NCBI GenBank assembly: GCA_001692895.1
Contig: KV748181.1
Location: forward strand, 1,555,640-1,619,639
Reading direction: 5' to 3'
DNA length: 64,000 nucleotides
From: Cenococcum geophilum 1.58
Lineage: Eukaryota; Ascomycota; Dothideomycetes; Gloniales; Gloniaceae
Made by a program: the position numbers and the translations under genes. Under the pieces are notes generated by a model, which searched no databases, was not told where the DNA came from, and saw nothing but the letters and a program-made list of their open reading frames with translations. Of this stretch, positions 10,659 through 21,665 are shown in pieces (position 1 is the stretch's first letter; each line of letters starts with the position of its first letter).

Positions 10659-12179
10659 CTACAATATTTGCCTATATAGTTAACTATTACTAATACGCTT
10701 ATAGCGGGTAATGTATTAATATTCGCCATCCACGCTAATATTATGGCTGCATTATAACCATTAAGAAGCTTATTATTACGCTATAAATAGAACGTCTAGT
10801 AATATAGATTTTAATCCTTTAATATAGCGGCCTTATTATAGAGAGAGCGTGGAAAATAAAAGCAGCACTTCTTTGCTCTAGTAGAGCCTTTCTTTAATTT
10901 TAAACAGTAAGATTTAATGTAATTATGGTATCGTTAAAATCAATTAAGACAGGCAGTAAGAAGCTTCCTACTATTAAGCTGTTCTTTATAGCTGAGAATA
11001 GAAGGATATCGGAGATTGGGAGGCCTAGATTAATTAGGATTTATTATAAATATAAAAGTAGTCCAGTACTTAGTAAAAGTCGCCCTTAATTTACTAGCTG
11101 ACAGATCTAGCCTTAGGGCTATTAAACTCTATAAGAAGCTATATATATAGCCACTTATATTATAGTGATGTGATTTAGCCTCCTAGATTTAATATTTAGA
11201 TTAGGCATAGCTTTAGGAGAGCCTAGACCTTCTATAGTTATATAGATCGGTCTAAAGCCCTAGAGTTTTTAATAACTTCGGCGACACCAACAGATACACA
11301 ATTTTCCTTAAATATACTCTCTTCATCCTCTTCTTACTACTTAATTTTAATTAATTCTAACTAACTAACCGACCGATAGACCGATAGACTAATAGCACTT
11401 CGAACTTTAACCTAAGAGACACCATACCCTACCATATATTTTATAGCATTCCATATAGGGATAACGGCAAGCTCTTTGAATTAGAAGTCTAGTACTCTAT
11501 ATACAGAAGATATATAGGAACGATCTAGAACTATAAAAGAATGACGGAGGTAAAGAAGCACGGGTGTATAAGTAACTAATATATAGCTACTGCCATAAAG
11601 AATAAACTAACGATACTTGCCGAACTCTCTATATAGGAATAGTAGTCGGCAAGTAGCGATAAGAGGGTAAGTACGTAGTATAGTAAAATAAAGGATAAAA
11701 GGAAGGACTATAGTACACTAGGAACGGCAGAGAAAAGTCTTTTATATTTTGTTTATTATATTTACAACAGTCTATGCTATTATTCTCACATTTATTAGTG
11801 CCACCTTTAAATTTATAATAATGGCAATAGTATCAGTAAAGGGATTATTAGGAATGTTGGGCCCATTCTATAATAACGGCGAGGGCGCTAGAAAGGGAGA
11901 GGAAAGTAAGCAGCCTATTAAACCGCGAAGCCCTCCTAAACTAAGGCATGCGATACTAACCCTAACTCCCGCAATATTAGGGACTAATAACCCTTAATAG
12001 ATAGAGGATAAGGGCTATAAGGTCCACTTACCTATCTCTAGAAAAACTATAGGCCTACTACCTTCTATTAAACTACTAATAGAACGAGATAAGGTATATA
12101 TTATGGCCCAGCCTATACCAGCTCTAAAAACTCTTAGGACCCTTTACTTTACGGCATAAAATATATTGCAATTTGTAAC

Positions 12180-12300
12180 CGACTACTGGTGCTCTGCTGA
12201 GCCTACCCTTGACTCACTCAACGACTCGCTCACCTTGACTCGTTCACCGACTCGAGCCACCGACTCGACCACTGACTCGGTCGATGACTCGGTCAATTGC
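12180..12300. repeat. gactcg-rich low-complexity stretch in Gypsy-D 5' part
   Basis: Multiple short copies of gactcg/gactca, open in both strands (Asp/Ser/Thr-rich on plus, Glu/Ser-rich on minus). Probably the acidic N-terminus or leader of gag. Strand of use is uncertain. Confidence 0.55.
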
Positions 12301-12439
12301 TCCTTTCTTATCTCATTATCTATATCTTCCTCATGTATATATATAGACCCTTTAGACCTCCATTTACAATCAAGTCGCTCACTCAATTCTCCCACACTGC
12401 AAAGCTTACACAATTTATTAAACAGTATAAGCAACTATA

Positions 12440-14945
12440 TATCTAATATTATGTTATAGATAATAAGAAGCATTAAGGACTTCTAGAGTATTGCGACTAT
12501 TAGATAGGGATATAGATCCAAGCCTACCTAAGTTTATAATTAGTAACTAAATGGAACTTATAAGGAAGCTTAAAATAGACTATTAAGAAAGTAACTACTT
12601 TTAATAAGTTAAAACGGTAGAATTATTAGAAGCTTATATGCTGTAGTATAGGAATAATCCACCTAGTAGTATACGTGAATACTATAGGCAGTTTACGCTA
12701 ATATCCTAAAAGGTTACTAAGGCTAATAATTTAGAAAACTATAAATAAGGGTACTGGTTTACAAGGGGACTCCTATTTAAATATTAGAGATATATTATAA
12801 CTAAAATAAGAGCTAACCCAAATAGACGAGAATTTTTTTTAACTTTTATCTAATAAGGAGAGCTATAGAGGATAGGCTTAATTCGTATAAAGGCGCAGAT
12901 TAGTTATTAATAATAAATCCTAAGGATTAAAGCCTTTATTAGCTAGTTAGACAATTCTATAATTAGTAACTAGCTATAATTAACTAAAGAAATACTACCC
13001 TTAGACCACCTATAGTCTCTTAGCTAAGTAAGTTAGTAAGTACCTATTAAACGACTTAAGAAGTAAACTCTAAACTAGAGAAACTTATTAATTAACTTTA
13101 GAAACTTAATCTTGGGACGGTTAAATTAGTAGGCGTTATATCTTTAATACCGTTTTTAAATAGGATTTGCTAAGATCTAATATAGTATATATAACTCCTT
13201 TATAGGGCGTTAATATATTAGGAATAAATGGGCCCGTAACTAGCACTAAGTAATAGTAGACCGCAGTAGCCTTATAAAGGAGCGCTATAAGAATAGTATA
13301 AGCTAAGTCCAAAAAGGTATAGAGGGCTAGGAAACTTTAGCATATACTAGGTATAAGCTTAAATGTATTATAGATGCGGGGGTTCCTACTATTTTATTAA
13401 TTAATATCTGCAGCTCTAAGAGTTAATTTATTATAGTTTTCTATATATAAATAAGAATAACTAAATCTGCGCTAGAATGTGTAAGTGCCTAGGAAATACT
13501 ATTCTATATTTACTAAGCGATAATTAAATCTAGTTCCTTAAGAACTAGCTAAAGTAAAACGCGAATATTAATTCTAATACTCTAGTGATAGGTATCCTAC
13601 TAAAGGCAGCTTTAGTAGAGCTTGTAGAAGGTAGTAATGCTAAAAGTAAGAAGGAACTTAGTGAGTCCTAGGAAGATATATACTAAGTAGAGTTAATATA
13701 CATTAATTCGGTCGGAGCCGTAACCTAGTTACAGCCTATGCAATAGTTATATAATCTTAGGAGGCTATAGGGGAAAGTAAGGGTAATAAAACCGCTTTTA
13801 AAATCATCTGGCTAGCGACTAGCAGTAGTTTAAAATATATAACTAAGAGGATATATCTAAATTATACTATAGTTCTAGCAGCAGGCTCCTTACTTACCGT
13901 TAAGTAGTAATAAGGTTAATAAAATTAACTATATAGAATAATTACAATAGATGGAGTAAATAGTAGATATAATAATAATAGCCAAGGCATTACGGCTAAA
14001 GCTAGTTAGGATAATAAATATCCTAAAAAAAAAACCCTAAGCCCAACTATAATGGCAAATAAGATTTTATTAAAAACTATTAAGGTTATTATTAAAGACT
14101 GCCTTATATACATACCTAAAGTTATAAGGTTATTCTTTAAGCCTCTTCTACTACCTCTTATAGAGCCTTACTAATAGGAGTAAGAGGACGTTAAGGTATC
14201 TGTGTTATTAGTATACCTAATATTCTATACTAATTAGGCCAGCTTAATAACTACTAAAGTAGACTAGATTAAACGAGAAGTAGGATTTATCTAGTTTTAA
14301 AGACGATGCCTAAAGGTAGAAGTGTAAATAGGGGATGGAAGGGCTAAATGCTTAATTAACTCTAGAGCGGAGCTTAACCTTATTAAAGAAAGCGTAACTC
14401 TATAATACAGTTTACTAATATCTAGTCTGCCCCTATAATTATAAGGTATATATTTAACGTCTACTAATAGGATTTAGTCCAAGTTTATTAGATTAGTATA
14501 TACGGTCCCTATAGTAATAGGTAACGTCTTAATATCTATAATATTTATTACTTTAGGGGAAATATTATATAAGGTAATACTTAGTAAACTATAATTAGTA
14601 AAAGCTAAACTAGTAATAAAACAAACCGTAATAGGTTAGGTATTTTATATTATTTAATTAAAAGATAATAGAGGTAAAATAAGGTTCTTAACATACTATA
14701 AGGATATAATGTTCTTTAAACTAAATAAAGGCATTAGTATATAAAATAGTTTAGGAAATATATAGCCGGTATAACTGCTAGAATTATATCCGGGGTTACT
14801 TATAACCTAGCGTATTAAAATAAGGAGGATATTAAAAATAAAGAGGAGGGAAATATAGTGTAGCTCTAATATATATGTATACTATTTTAGATACCCGCTA
14901 GATAGAGCTATTAGTAAGGAAAGAAATATAATATTAGATGGAGAG
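12440..14945 (+). pseudogene. Gypsy-D gag and protease, RIP-degraded, cut by Copia
   Basis: Plus-strand reading broken by TAA/TAG. Around 13,365-13,420 a zinc knuckle is recognisable with its ligands mutated: M-Y-Y-R-C-G-G-S-Y-Y-F-I-N. Cys to Tyr and His to Tyr are the changes expected from G-to-A and C-to-T. Around 14,335-14,390 the aspartic protease signature reads CLINSRAELNLIKES, where the family has D-S-G-A (Asp to Asn, Gly to Arg). The frame then runs into the Copia target site GAGAG. Gag packages the element RNA and the protease matures the polyprotein. Both are plainly dead here. Confidence 0.65.
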
Positions 14946-15161
14946 TGTTAGTTACACAAGGGGATATCACGTAGCTACGGTTTATAGATAGTATAATAAT
15001 TGTTCTATGTTCTTCTTAAAGAAAGGGGTAAGGAACTTAAGGTTCCTTACTACGCTAGTGCCGCGGCGGTATATAATGGCAACTTGCCGTATATAACGGC
15101 AACTTGCTATATATGACGGCAATATGCCTTATATGGTAACTATTTGCCTTTATTCCCAACA
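14946..15161 (-). repeat. Copia LTR (3' LTR in element sense)
   Basis: 216 bp, preceded by GAGAG. It shares ggggatatyacgtagctacgg and the repeated gacggcaa/aacggcaac motifs with 24445-24660. Differences are almost all transitions. Confidence 0.92.
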
Positions 15162-15365
15162 CTGGCAACTCTTCTTTTATAGTTGCCATCTATATATATA
15201 TACCGCTTAACTAGCGGAATAAAAATTAATCCCCCTTACTTACTATTGCCATTATAATATAAGTCTCGCTATCCTAAAATTTGCCTCTTAGCACGTGGTG
15301 CTTTCTTACTTATAAGTTATAGGTAGGTATCTTATTAGTAGGGCCGCTAAGGCGCTAGCGGTAAG

Positions 15366-15421
15366 TAAGCTAATAGCGATTTTCTATCCCGGGGATAGAA
15401 AATCCTAATTGGCTTATTTAA
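15366..15421. repeat. Long palindrome in Copia 3' untranslated part
   Basis: gattttctatccc and its inverted complement form a perfect 27-bp palindrome at 15378-15404. It extends imperfectly to taagctaat...attggctta. A degraded version lies at about 29,955-30,010. Confidence 0.8.
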
Positions 15422-18400
15422 GTTAGGGTCTGCAGAATATTATACCCCCCTCTTAAAAAGTCTTAGCAAGAGAATCTAACTAATTAGATAACTTTAACCG
15501 CCGGTCGAAGTTCCTGGACATCTTAAGACCTTATATAACTAAGAAATTTCTAGGGATTTCCTTTTAACCTAACCTTTAACTCGTATATGTAGAGTATTTA
15601 TATTAATAAACGTCTCTAGTGCCTTGTTTGGGTTCGCCTTTATTATTATATCTACTAGGTTATCTTAGCTATTAATCTATTAAATCTTAAAGAGTTCTTA
15701 ACGCTTATAGGACTGCTAAAGTGCTATAATATTAATTATAAGGCGCTTCTCCTTTATAGTACTAAGCTTAACTAAACACTTATAGAGGGAATATAAATCA
15801 GTGTATACGATTATAGGGATAATAGGAAGTTTAAGCCGATCTATAATTATCTTTAGGGTAGTTCTAATTATAATTGCTATATTAACTCCGTTAACCATTT
15901 TATATATCTCTAACGCTAAAACACTTTAGGTAATGCGCTTGCTCTTAGTTAAGCTCTAATAGATAAGATTACCGTAGATCGTAAAGTTATTCTCTCTAGT
16001 AGATTTATTCGCGATAATAATCTTATATCCTAGCTAGGAGCTAAAATCTTTATTATTTATAAACGATTTATTAACAAATATAAAGAGCTTAGTAGTAGGA
16101 AGGTTAATAGGCATATAGAGTAGTCCCTAATCGAGATGGTTTATTTACTAGAAAAGACGCTTATTTAGGGCAAGGATATTATCCTTAGTTAATTTCTGGT
16201 ATTAAGCCGTAACAGAGAGATTAAATAAAGCCTTAGGTTAATAGATAGAAGTAATATAAGCTCTATAAGCACGTTACTCTATATATCCTTACTTTAGAGA
16301 ATTAACGTTAATAACGTTAATATTCTTACCTTAACCCTTCTGGCGTAAAGCAATGGAATCCTCGTTTAGGGAGAGGATACATCTATTAAAGAGTAATAGT
16401 ATTGTTAAGTTAAGCTTTTTCTTTAGCTTTGCTATAGGATTTGCCTTTACTAGTTTATCCTCTTTAAGAGCTAAGAATTAGTCGTCTCCTAAAATAATTA
16501 TATTATTAGTTTATATACCAATAATTCTAAATAGGGTTCCTATAGTTATAATAAGGAAGCAAGGATCGAATATAGAAGTAGTTATTAAAAGCTTCTCTTT
16601 ATAGTGCTTACTATAGGTAGCCTACCAGTAAGTTTCTGCCTCTGTAATTCTATATAATAGCTTAAGTATAACCATAATTATATCTTTAGGATACTAGTGG
16701 CGAATTTGCTCCGGAAGGTATACTAATATTAAGCGCTAAAGGTACGTCTCTAATTAGGTATAGGCTTAAGTAATATCTTATAAATAAACCGCTATTCTAT
16801 TCTTTATTAAGGAGGGAGCTAATATAANAATNACTNGCTAACTAGCTNNTTAAATNNTNGGAGATTATATAAGAATTATCTCTTTACTATTATTGTTGTA
16901 ACCTTAGATAATAAGCCTTAATTTCTTAAATAGGGCGTTAATAGCCTTGCCCTTAATCTTATTAACTATCCTTAACTTAAAGATGCGAACTTTATTAAAC
17001 TTAGTAGGGTCATACTTCTTAAATTTAAAGACTCCTTTTGTAATAAGACCGTTGATCTCCTGCTTATTAGATACTTAGAAAGGAGCTCCTAGGGTTATAA
17101 TACGACCTTCCTTTTAGAGCTGTTTTGCGAGCTTAAAGTTAGCCTTCTCTTTAGCTGTTATAAAGGCCATTAATAACTTAACTTTATTCTTAATGGCGGC
17201 AACAAATTATTCTTTAAAATTAATAAGGTATTGGCGATTTCATAATCCCTTTAGGCGACCTCTACCGCGTTATAGTTGTGGTGTATCTACTACAATTATA
17301 TTGGGATTATAGTCGCCTTTTAGAGTATGTTAATCGTAGTTCTCTTCTAAAGCATCTTCTAGGGCATCCTATAAAGGCTTAGAATTATTATCTTTATAGT
17401 AAGGCTTAATAACAGTTAAACGGAATTAGGTAGGTCTGTAAGGTATCTAAATAGTATAAGTTTAACTATTAATTATAATAAGTTAATATNGGCCTAACTA
17501 TCCTCCCCTTTTACGCTATACGTGTACTTTAGACTAGAGTGGCAGATTGAGCGTAGTTAAGGTATTTAGGCCATTTCTTATTCCTAGTGCGTTATTAACC
17601 TAGCGTGTAGTATAGAGGCGTTATACCTTCTTTATTGCCTTGTAAATTGCCTTAGCTTATTATATAACGGAGGGAGATAGTAAAGAATTATTAGTTATTT
17701 ATAGGTAGGCGCTAAAGACTAGTAACGTAGGTATAAGTCTATTTGGGCCAGCGGAATTATTAATAGCTTTAATAGCTATTTATAAGGTAAGTTCTTTGCT
17801 AGTGTCCATTAGTTCTAAAGAGATAATCTTATATACGCGGCGTAATGGCGCGTAATATCGCTCTACTTTTTTAATACTATTATATACCTTAACAGGGACT
17901 TCCTTAACCTTAATTGCTATTACCTTTATTTATTATTGGAACTCTATAGATAAGAAGTTCTTTTCTATATTATAGACGATTTAATTAGGGGGTCCTAGGT
18001 AGATATTAATTTAGTATAACTAAAGGGTATCCTATACGTTCCTAGCTAATATATCCTTTAAGAATTGTACAGCTTAGAAGGAGGTTAAGAAGTTAATAAC
18101 TTAGAGTACTAGCTTGCCGCTAAGATATATAACGTTGACGATAATATAGAAGTTAAAGTCGTAGTTATCTTTAAGGGTAAACTTAAATCGGCTAGGGGAC
18201 CTCTAGTTTATTTAGTAGTAGTAATAGTATTTTATAAGATGCTTAATTGCCTTAACCTTAACTTTATAGCCTACTCGCTAAAGAACCCTAAGTAATTAGT
18301 AAACTAATAGGTAACCAAAACAACGGTATAGTTAGCGTAACTCTAACTTAGTTAAATAGCTCTAAGTAACGCTCTTTTCTAGTTATTAAAGGAGCAGCTA

Positions 18401-19211
18401 AGGCTAACCCTATTTATATATAATAGGCACCTAATTATCTCCCTGCATAAGTATATTCTTAAGGTTATTAAGCTTAACGCCTAGTTTATCTATATCTTTA
18501 ATATAAAATAGAAACGGGGTGTTTATGGAAATAATGTAAAAAGTGATATACCCTAAGGGGGTTTAAACCTTAATTATGCTAAGAGAGATTGTAGTACCTT
18601 TACTAAAACAAATTGTGTATTAGCCTACTATTAAATAGTTAATCTAAACAGAGCTATTAAGCTGCTAAAGGGCTTAAACTTAAGGTTCTCCTACTATAGA
18701 TACTCCTACGGCTCCAGTATCCGGTATAATACTATAAAAGACGTTTGCCGAGTATCTGTTGTTAAAGGAAAACGCAGAGCTCTTCTTTAGCTTATTAAAG
18801 ATATCTAACTTTATAATAAAATGGAGCGTAGATTAGTTATTAAGAATAGCAACGGTTTATATACCATTTACCTTACCATACTTAGTAAAGTATTGGTTAG
18901 GTAAGTAGTTCTTAATTTCTATATCTATAAGGAGCTGTTTAGTCTTATTAACCTTACCCTTAAGATCTTTTACGCCTTTATATTAAACTAGGAAGCTTTA
19001 GAAGTAGGCTATAATAACCTTATAATTTCTAACGTTTCTTATACTCTAACCAGTGTAGGCGAAAATAATCCGACGGTCAATATTATTGGCTAATATTTGG
19101 TATTGGCCAATATCGCTAAATTACCCAATATCGGCCAATATCGGCCAATAATTCTTGGCATTCCCCATAACTCTAAATTTCTTTTATAATATTTATTATA
19201 TATACAATAAA

Positions 19212-21315
19212 ATGGCTTCTAATGATGAAATATTAAATTCTATACTATCTGCTAGTATAGAAAGATTAAAAGATAAAAGGAACCCCAAAATCTGGTGCTA
19301 TATACGAGATCCATATAATAACGAGCTAAAAAAATACCGGGATAAGCAATATATTTTATATTGCAAATACTATACGGAAGAACTATACGGCGTAAAGTGT
19401 ATTATAAATTTCCGGAATTATCTTACAAAGAAGTATGAGATTACTGTTTCTAAAACCCCGGGTGTTATTTATTAAGGTGCTGAAGAAAAGCTTTAAGATC
19501 TATATATGCAGCTTTATACGAAATATAATTATATAGAGGTTAATTTTCTTACACTTAAAAACGCTCTTAATAAGGAGGCTATTATGGCTGCCCTTATTTC
19601 CCTTATTACCGTACGAAATCTTCTACTTCAACTTATTAAGTGGCTAAAGTTCTATATATTCTGCTAGGTCCTTAATCTAAAGGTAGAGGGTTTTATTATA
19701 ATAACTTATATATAAGTAAGAAAGAGGATTAAAGAATTATGGGAATTAATAAAAGATATCGTACAAAAGAAGCTTCAGTTAGCAATATTAAGTATTCATC
19801 TTTTAGTTAATATTTAGACCTCTCCTAATCGGCATCTTCTCCTTAGAGTCTGCGCCCACTTTATTAAGTAAAACTTAAAAGGACTCTCTAGAGCTCTCCT
19901 TGCTCTTTATACGGTACAATCTTATAGTAGAAATAATTAGTTCTTAACTCTGCTTTTTATACTAAAGGACTACGGGATTATACGAAAGCTTAGTGTAGTT
20001 GTCTCAGATAATATAGGAATAAATAATACTCTTTATCGTACGATTAAAAAGTATATAAAAGAGGAGGAAGCTATTACATGGAAATCTTTATACAAACGAA
20101 TCTGTTATAATGGCTATATTATTAATCTTGCTGTCTAAGCCTTTCTTTTTAAGGCTAAAGTTGAGTAGATTAATTCGTACGAAGCTAAAGATAAAGATGA
20201 AAAATTTTAAGATATAGGCGCCCTTGGAAAGCTCCATAATATTATTATGTATACACAAAGCTCTCCTAGCCGTATAAGGGCTATTAAAGAGCTAGTAGGA
20301 AGATAAATTCCACTTAATAATTGTATAAGATGGAATAGCTGGTGTAAGATATTATAGGTTGCTATTTAACACAAGCCTGCAATAGATTAATACACGAAAA
20401 AGTACGGCTTAGATAATAATTTTCTAAATCCTATAAACTGGAAACAGCTTTGTACGATAATAGGCTTTCTTCTTATCTTTAAGAAAGCAACTCTTATAAC
20501 TTAAGGGCATAATACAACAATCTTAGATATACTTTTTTAAATGGACCTCCTTATGCACTACTTTAAAAACAGCTTAGTAAGGCATATATATTTAGAGGGA
20601 GTATATATAGGCTAATATCGTATGATAGGAAGATTATAAAGAAGACAAATTCTTCTATAAGCGGATTAAGGCTGGTTAGAAGGTATTTAATAAATACTAC
20701 CTAAAGTCTAATAAGTCTCCGCTATATACTATAGCAATTATTCTTTATCCATAACGTTATACGGAGTATATCAAAGCAAATTAGAGTAAGAAGTAGCGAA
20801 AGCTAGCGCTTAATACAGTAGAGCAACTTTGGAACGAGTATCGAAGTCAGTATTAAGGCCCCCAGCCTTTACCACAAGTATTAAGTACTGCATTATACAA
20901 GAAGGCCTTATCTAAAGAAGATCTTAATCTATATAAGCAGCTTATTAAAAACCTTAATAAGTTTAATCGCCTAAAGAGCTAAGATAAGTATAAGAACTAT
21001 ATCGCCGAGAACCTACTTCGTATTAAGGTTTCTCCTTTTAAATAGTGGTGTTAAGATAAGCAATATAAGCGTTGGCCACAACTCTTATTAATGGCTATTG
21101 ATATTCTATCAATTCCAGCTATAAGTGATAACCCAAAGCGGGTATTTTTAGGAGTACGTTGTACGGTTTTATGGGAGTAAGCAAAGCTTAGGGTTAATAT
21201 AATTAAGATACTTAAATGCTTAAAAAATTAGAAGCAGAATTAAATGGTAATAGAAGAGTTTTAATGGAGAAGAGTTAATTATACGGATAAGAAAGGAAAA
21301 AAGAGAATACTTTAA
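19212..21315 (+). pseudogene. hAT transposase (BED finger, dimerisation domain), RIP-degraded
   Basis: ATG at 19212. The N-terminal part reads KIWCYIRDPYNN and YILYCKYYTEE, then FRNYLTKKYEIT. This is a BED zinc finger (C-x-x-C...H...H) in which the second Cys and the His residues have become Tyr by transition. Downstream come TSPNRHLLL-CAHFI, VVSDNIGINNTL and WKSLYKRICYNGYIINLA, the RNase H-like core (catalytic Asp before N-x-x-NN). The C-terminal dimerisation motif is RWPQLLLMAIDILSIPA then SDNPKRVFL. Stops are TAA/TAG. The protein would have cut and pasted the element in the nucleus. Dead in this copy. Confidence 0.85.
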
Positions 21316-21589
21316 GCTAGATATAGAATAGAATAGAATATATATACGTATTTCTTCGTACAACACGTAATTATGCCCTCCTTCTTTATATAGTACTTTA
21401 CCTTATTTAACCTCTCTTCTTTCTTTATCTTTAACCCAGCTATTATCTACCACTACAACTAGTTTTAGCTTATCAGCTACTATTAAAACGTAAGTATCCT
21501 GGCTTTATATAAGCATTACCTAAGCCTCTAGCCTTACTAATATACTCTTAACTGCCTGCCTTATATAAGTGTTAAGTACTAACAAGTGA

Positions 21590-21665
21590 AGCAGCAACAG
21601 CAGCACTACTACTATAACCACCACTACTACCACCACTACTACTACTACCACTACTAGTTCATTAA
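21590..21665 (+). repeat. Trinucleotide microsatellite in hAT-1
   Basis: Run of cac/act/acc triplets (ccactactaccaccactac and similar), interrupted. Non-coding as far as I can see. Confidence 0.75.

Larger units (their letters stand above)
7640..11250 (-). pseudogene. Helitron-like protein with PIF1 helicase, RIP-degraded and split
   Basis: Reading minus from right to left: near 10,660-10,770, YNAAIILAWMANINTLP and VNYIGKY match the Helitron helicase-like N-domain (its conserved N-x-Y-N...W-x-AN-x-D...Y-x-x-KY). After the TRIM-2 insertion, the PIF1 helicase follows. It shows a degraded Walker A (ETGKLYLI, normally GTGKS) at 9037-9060, LLLLA*AAPTRVATFSIS, FKDIYYF, GLNILLVGNF*LP near 8,690-8,720, and the C-terminal motif FPITLAFALTVYKS at about 7,946-7,987 followed by GLTYIVI. 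Stops are TAA/TAG. Gly/Asp changes in Walker A and the GDF motif fit G-to-A RIP. Such proteins drive rolling-circle transposition. I did not see a Rep HUH motif or the element's TC/CTRR ends. A host PIF1 helicase is less likely, given the N-domain. Confidence 0.75.

Noticed and set aside
11749-11997. Plus-strand 82-residue open frame with a hydrophobic N-terminus
   Set aside because: No recognised motif. Lies in the less mutated 5' part of Gypsy-D, probably leader or early gag sequence.
15162-15447. Second LTR inside the left Copia LTR (purine tract at about 15,448)
   Set aside because: No equivalent sequence lies beside the right LTR, while the 216-bp pair has matching ends and target duplications.
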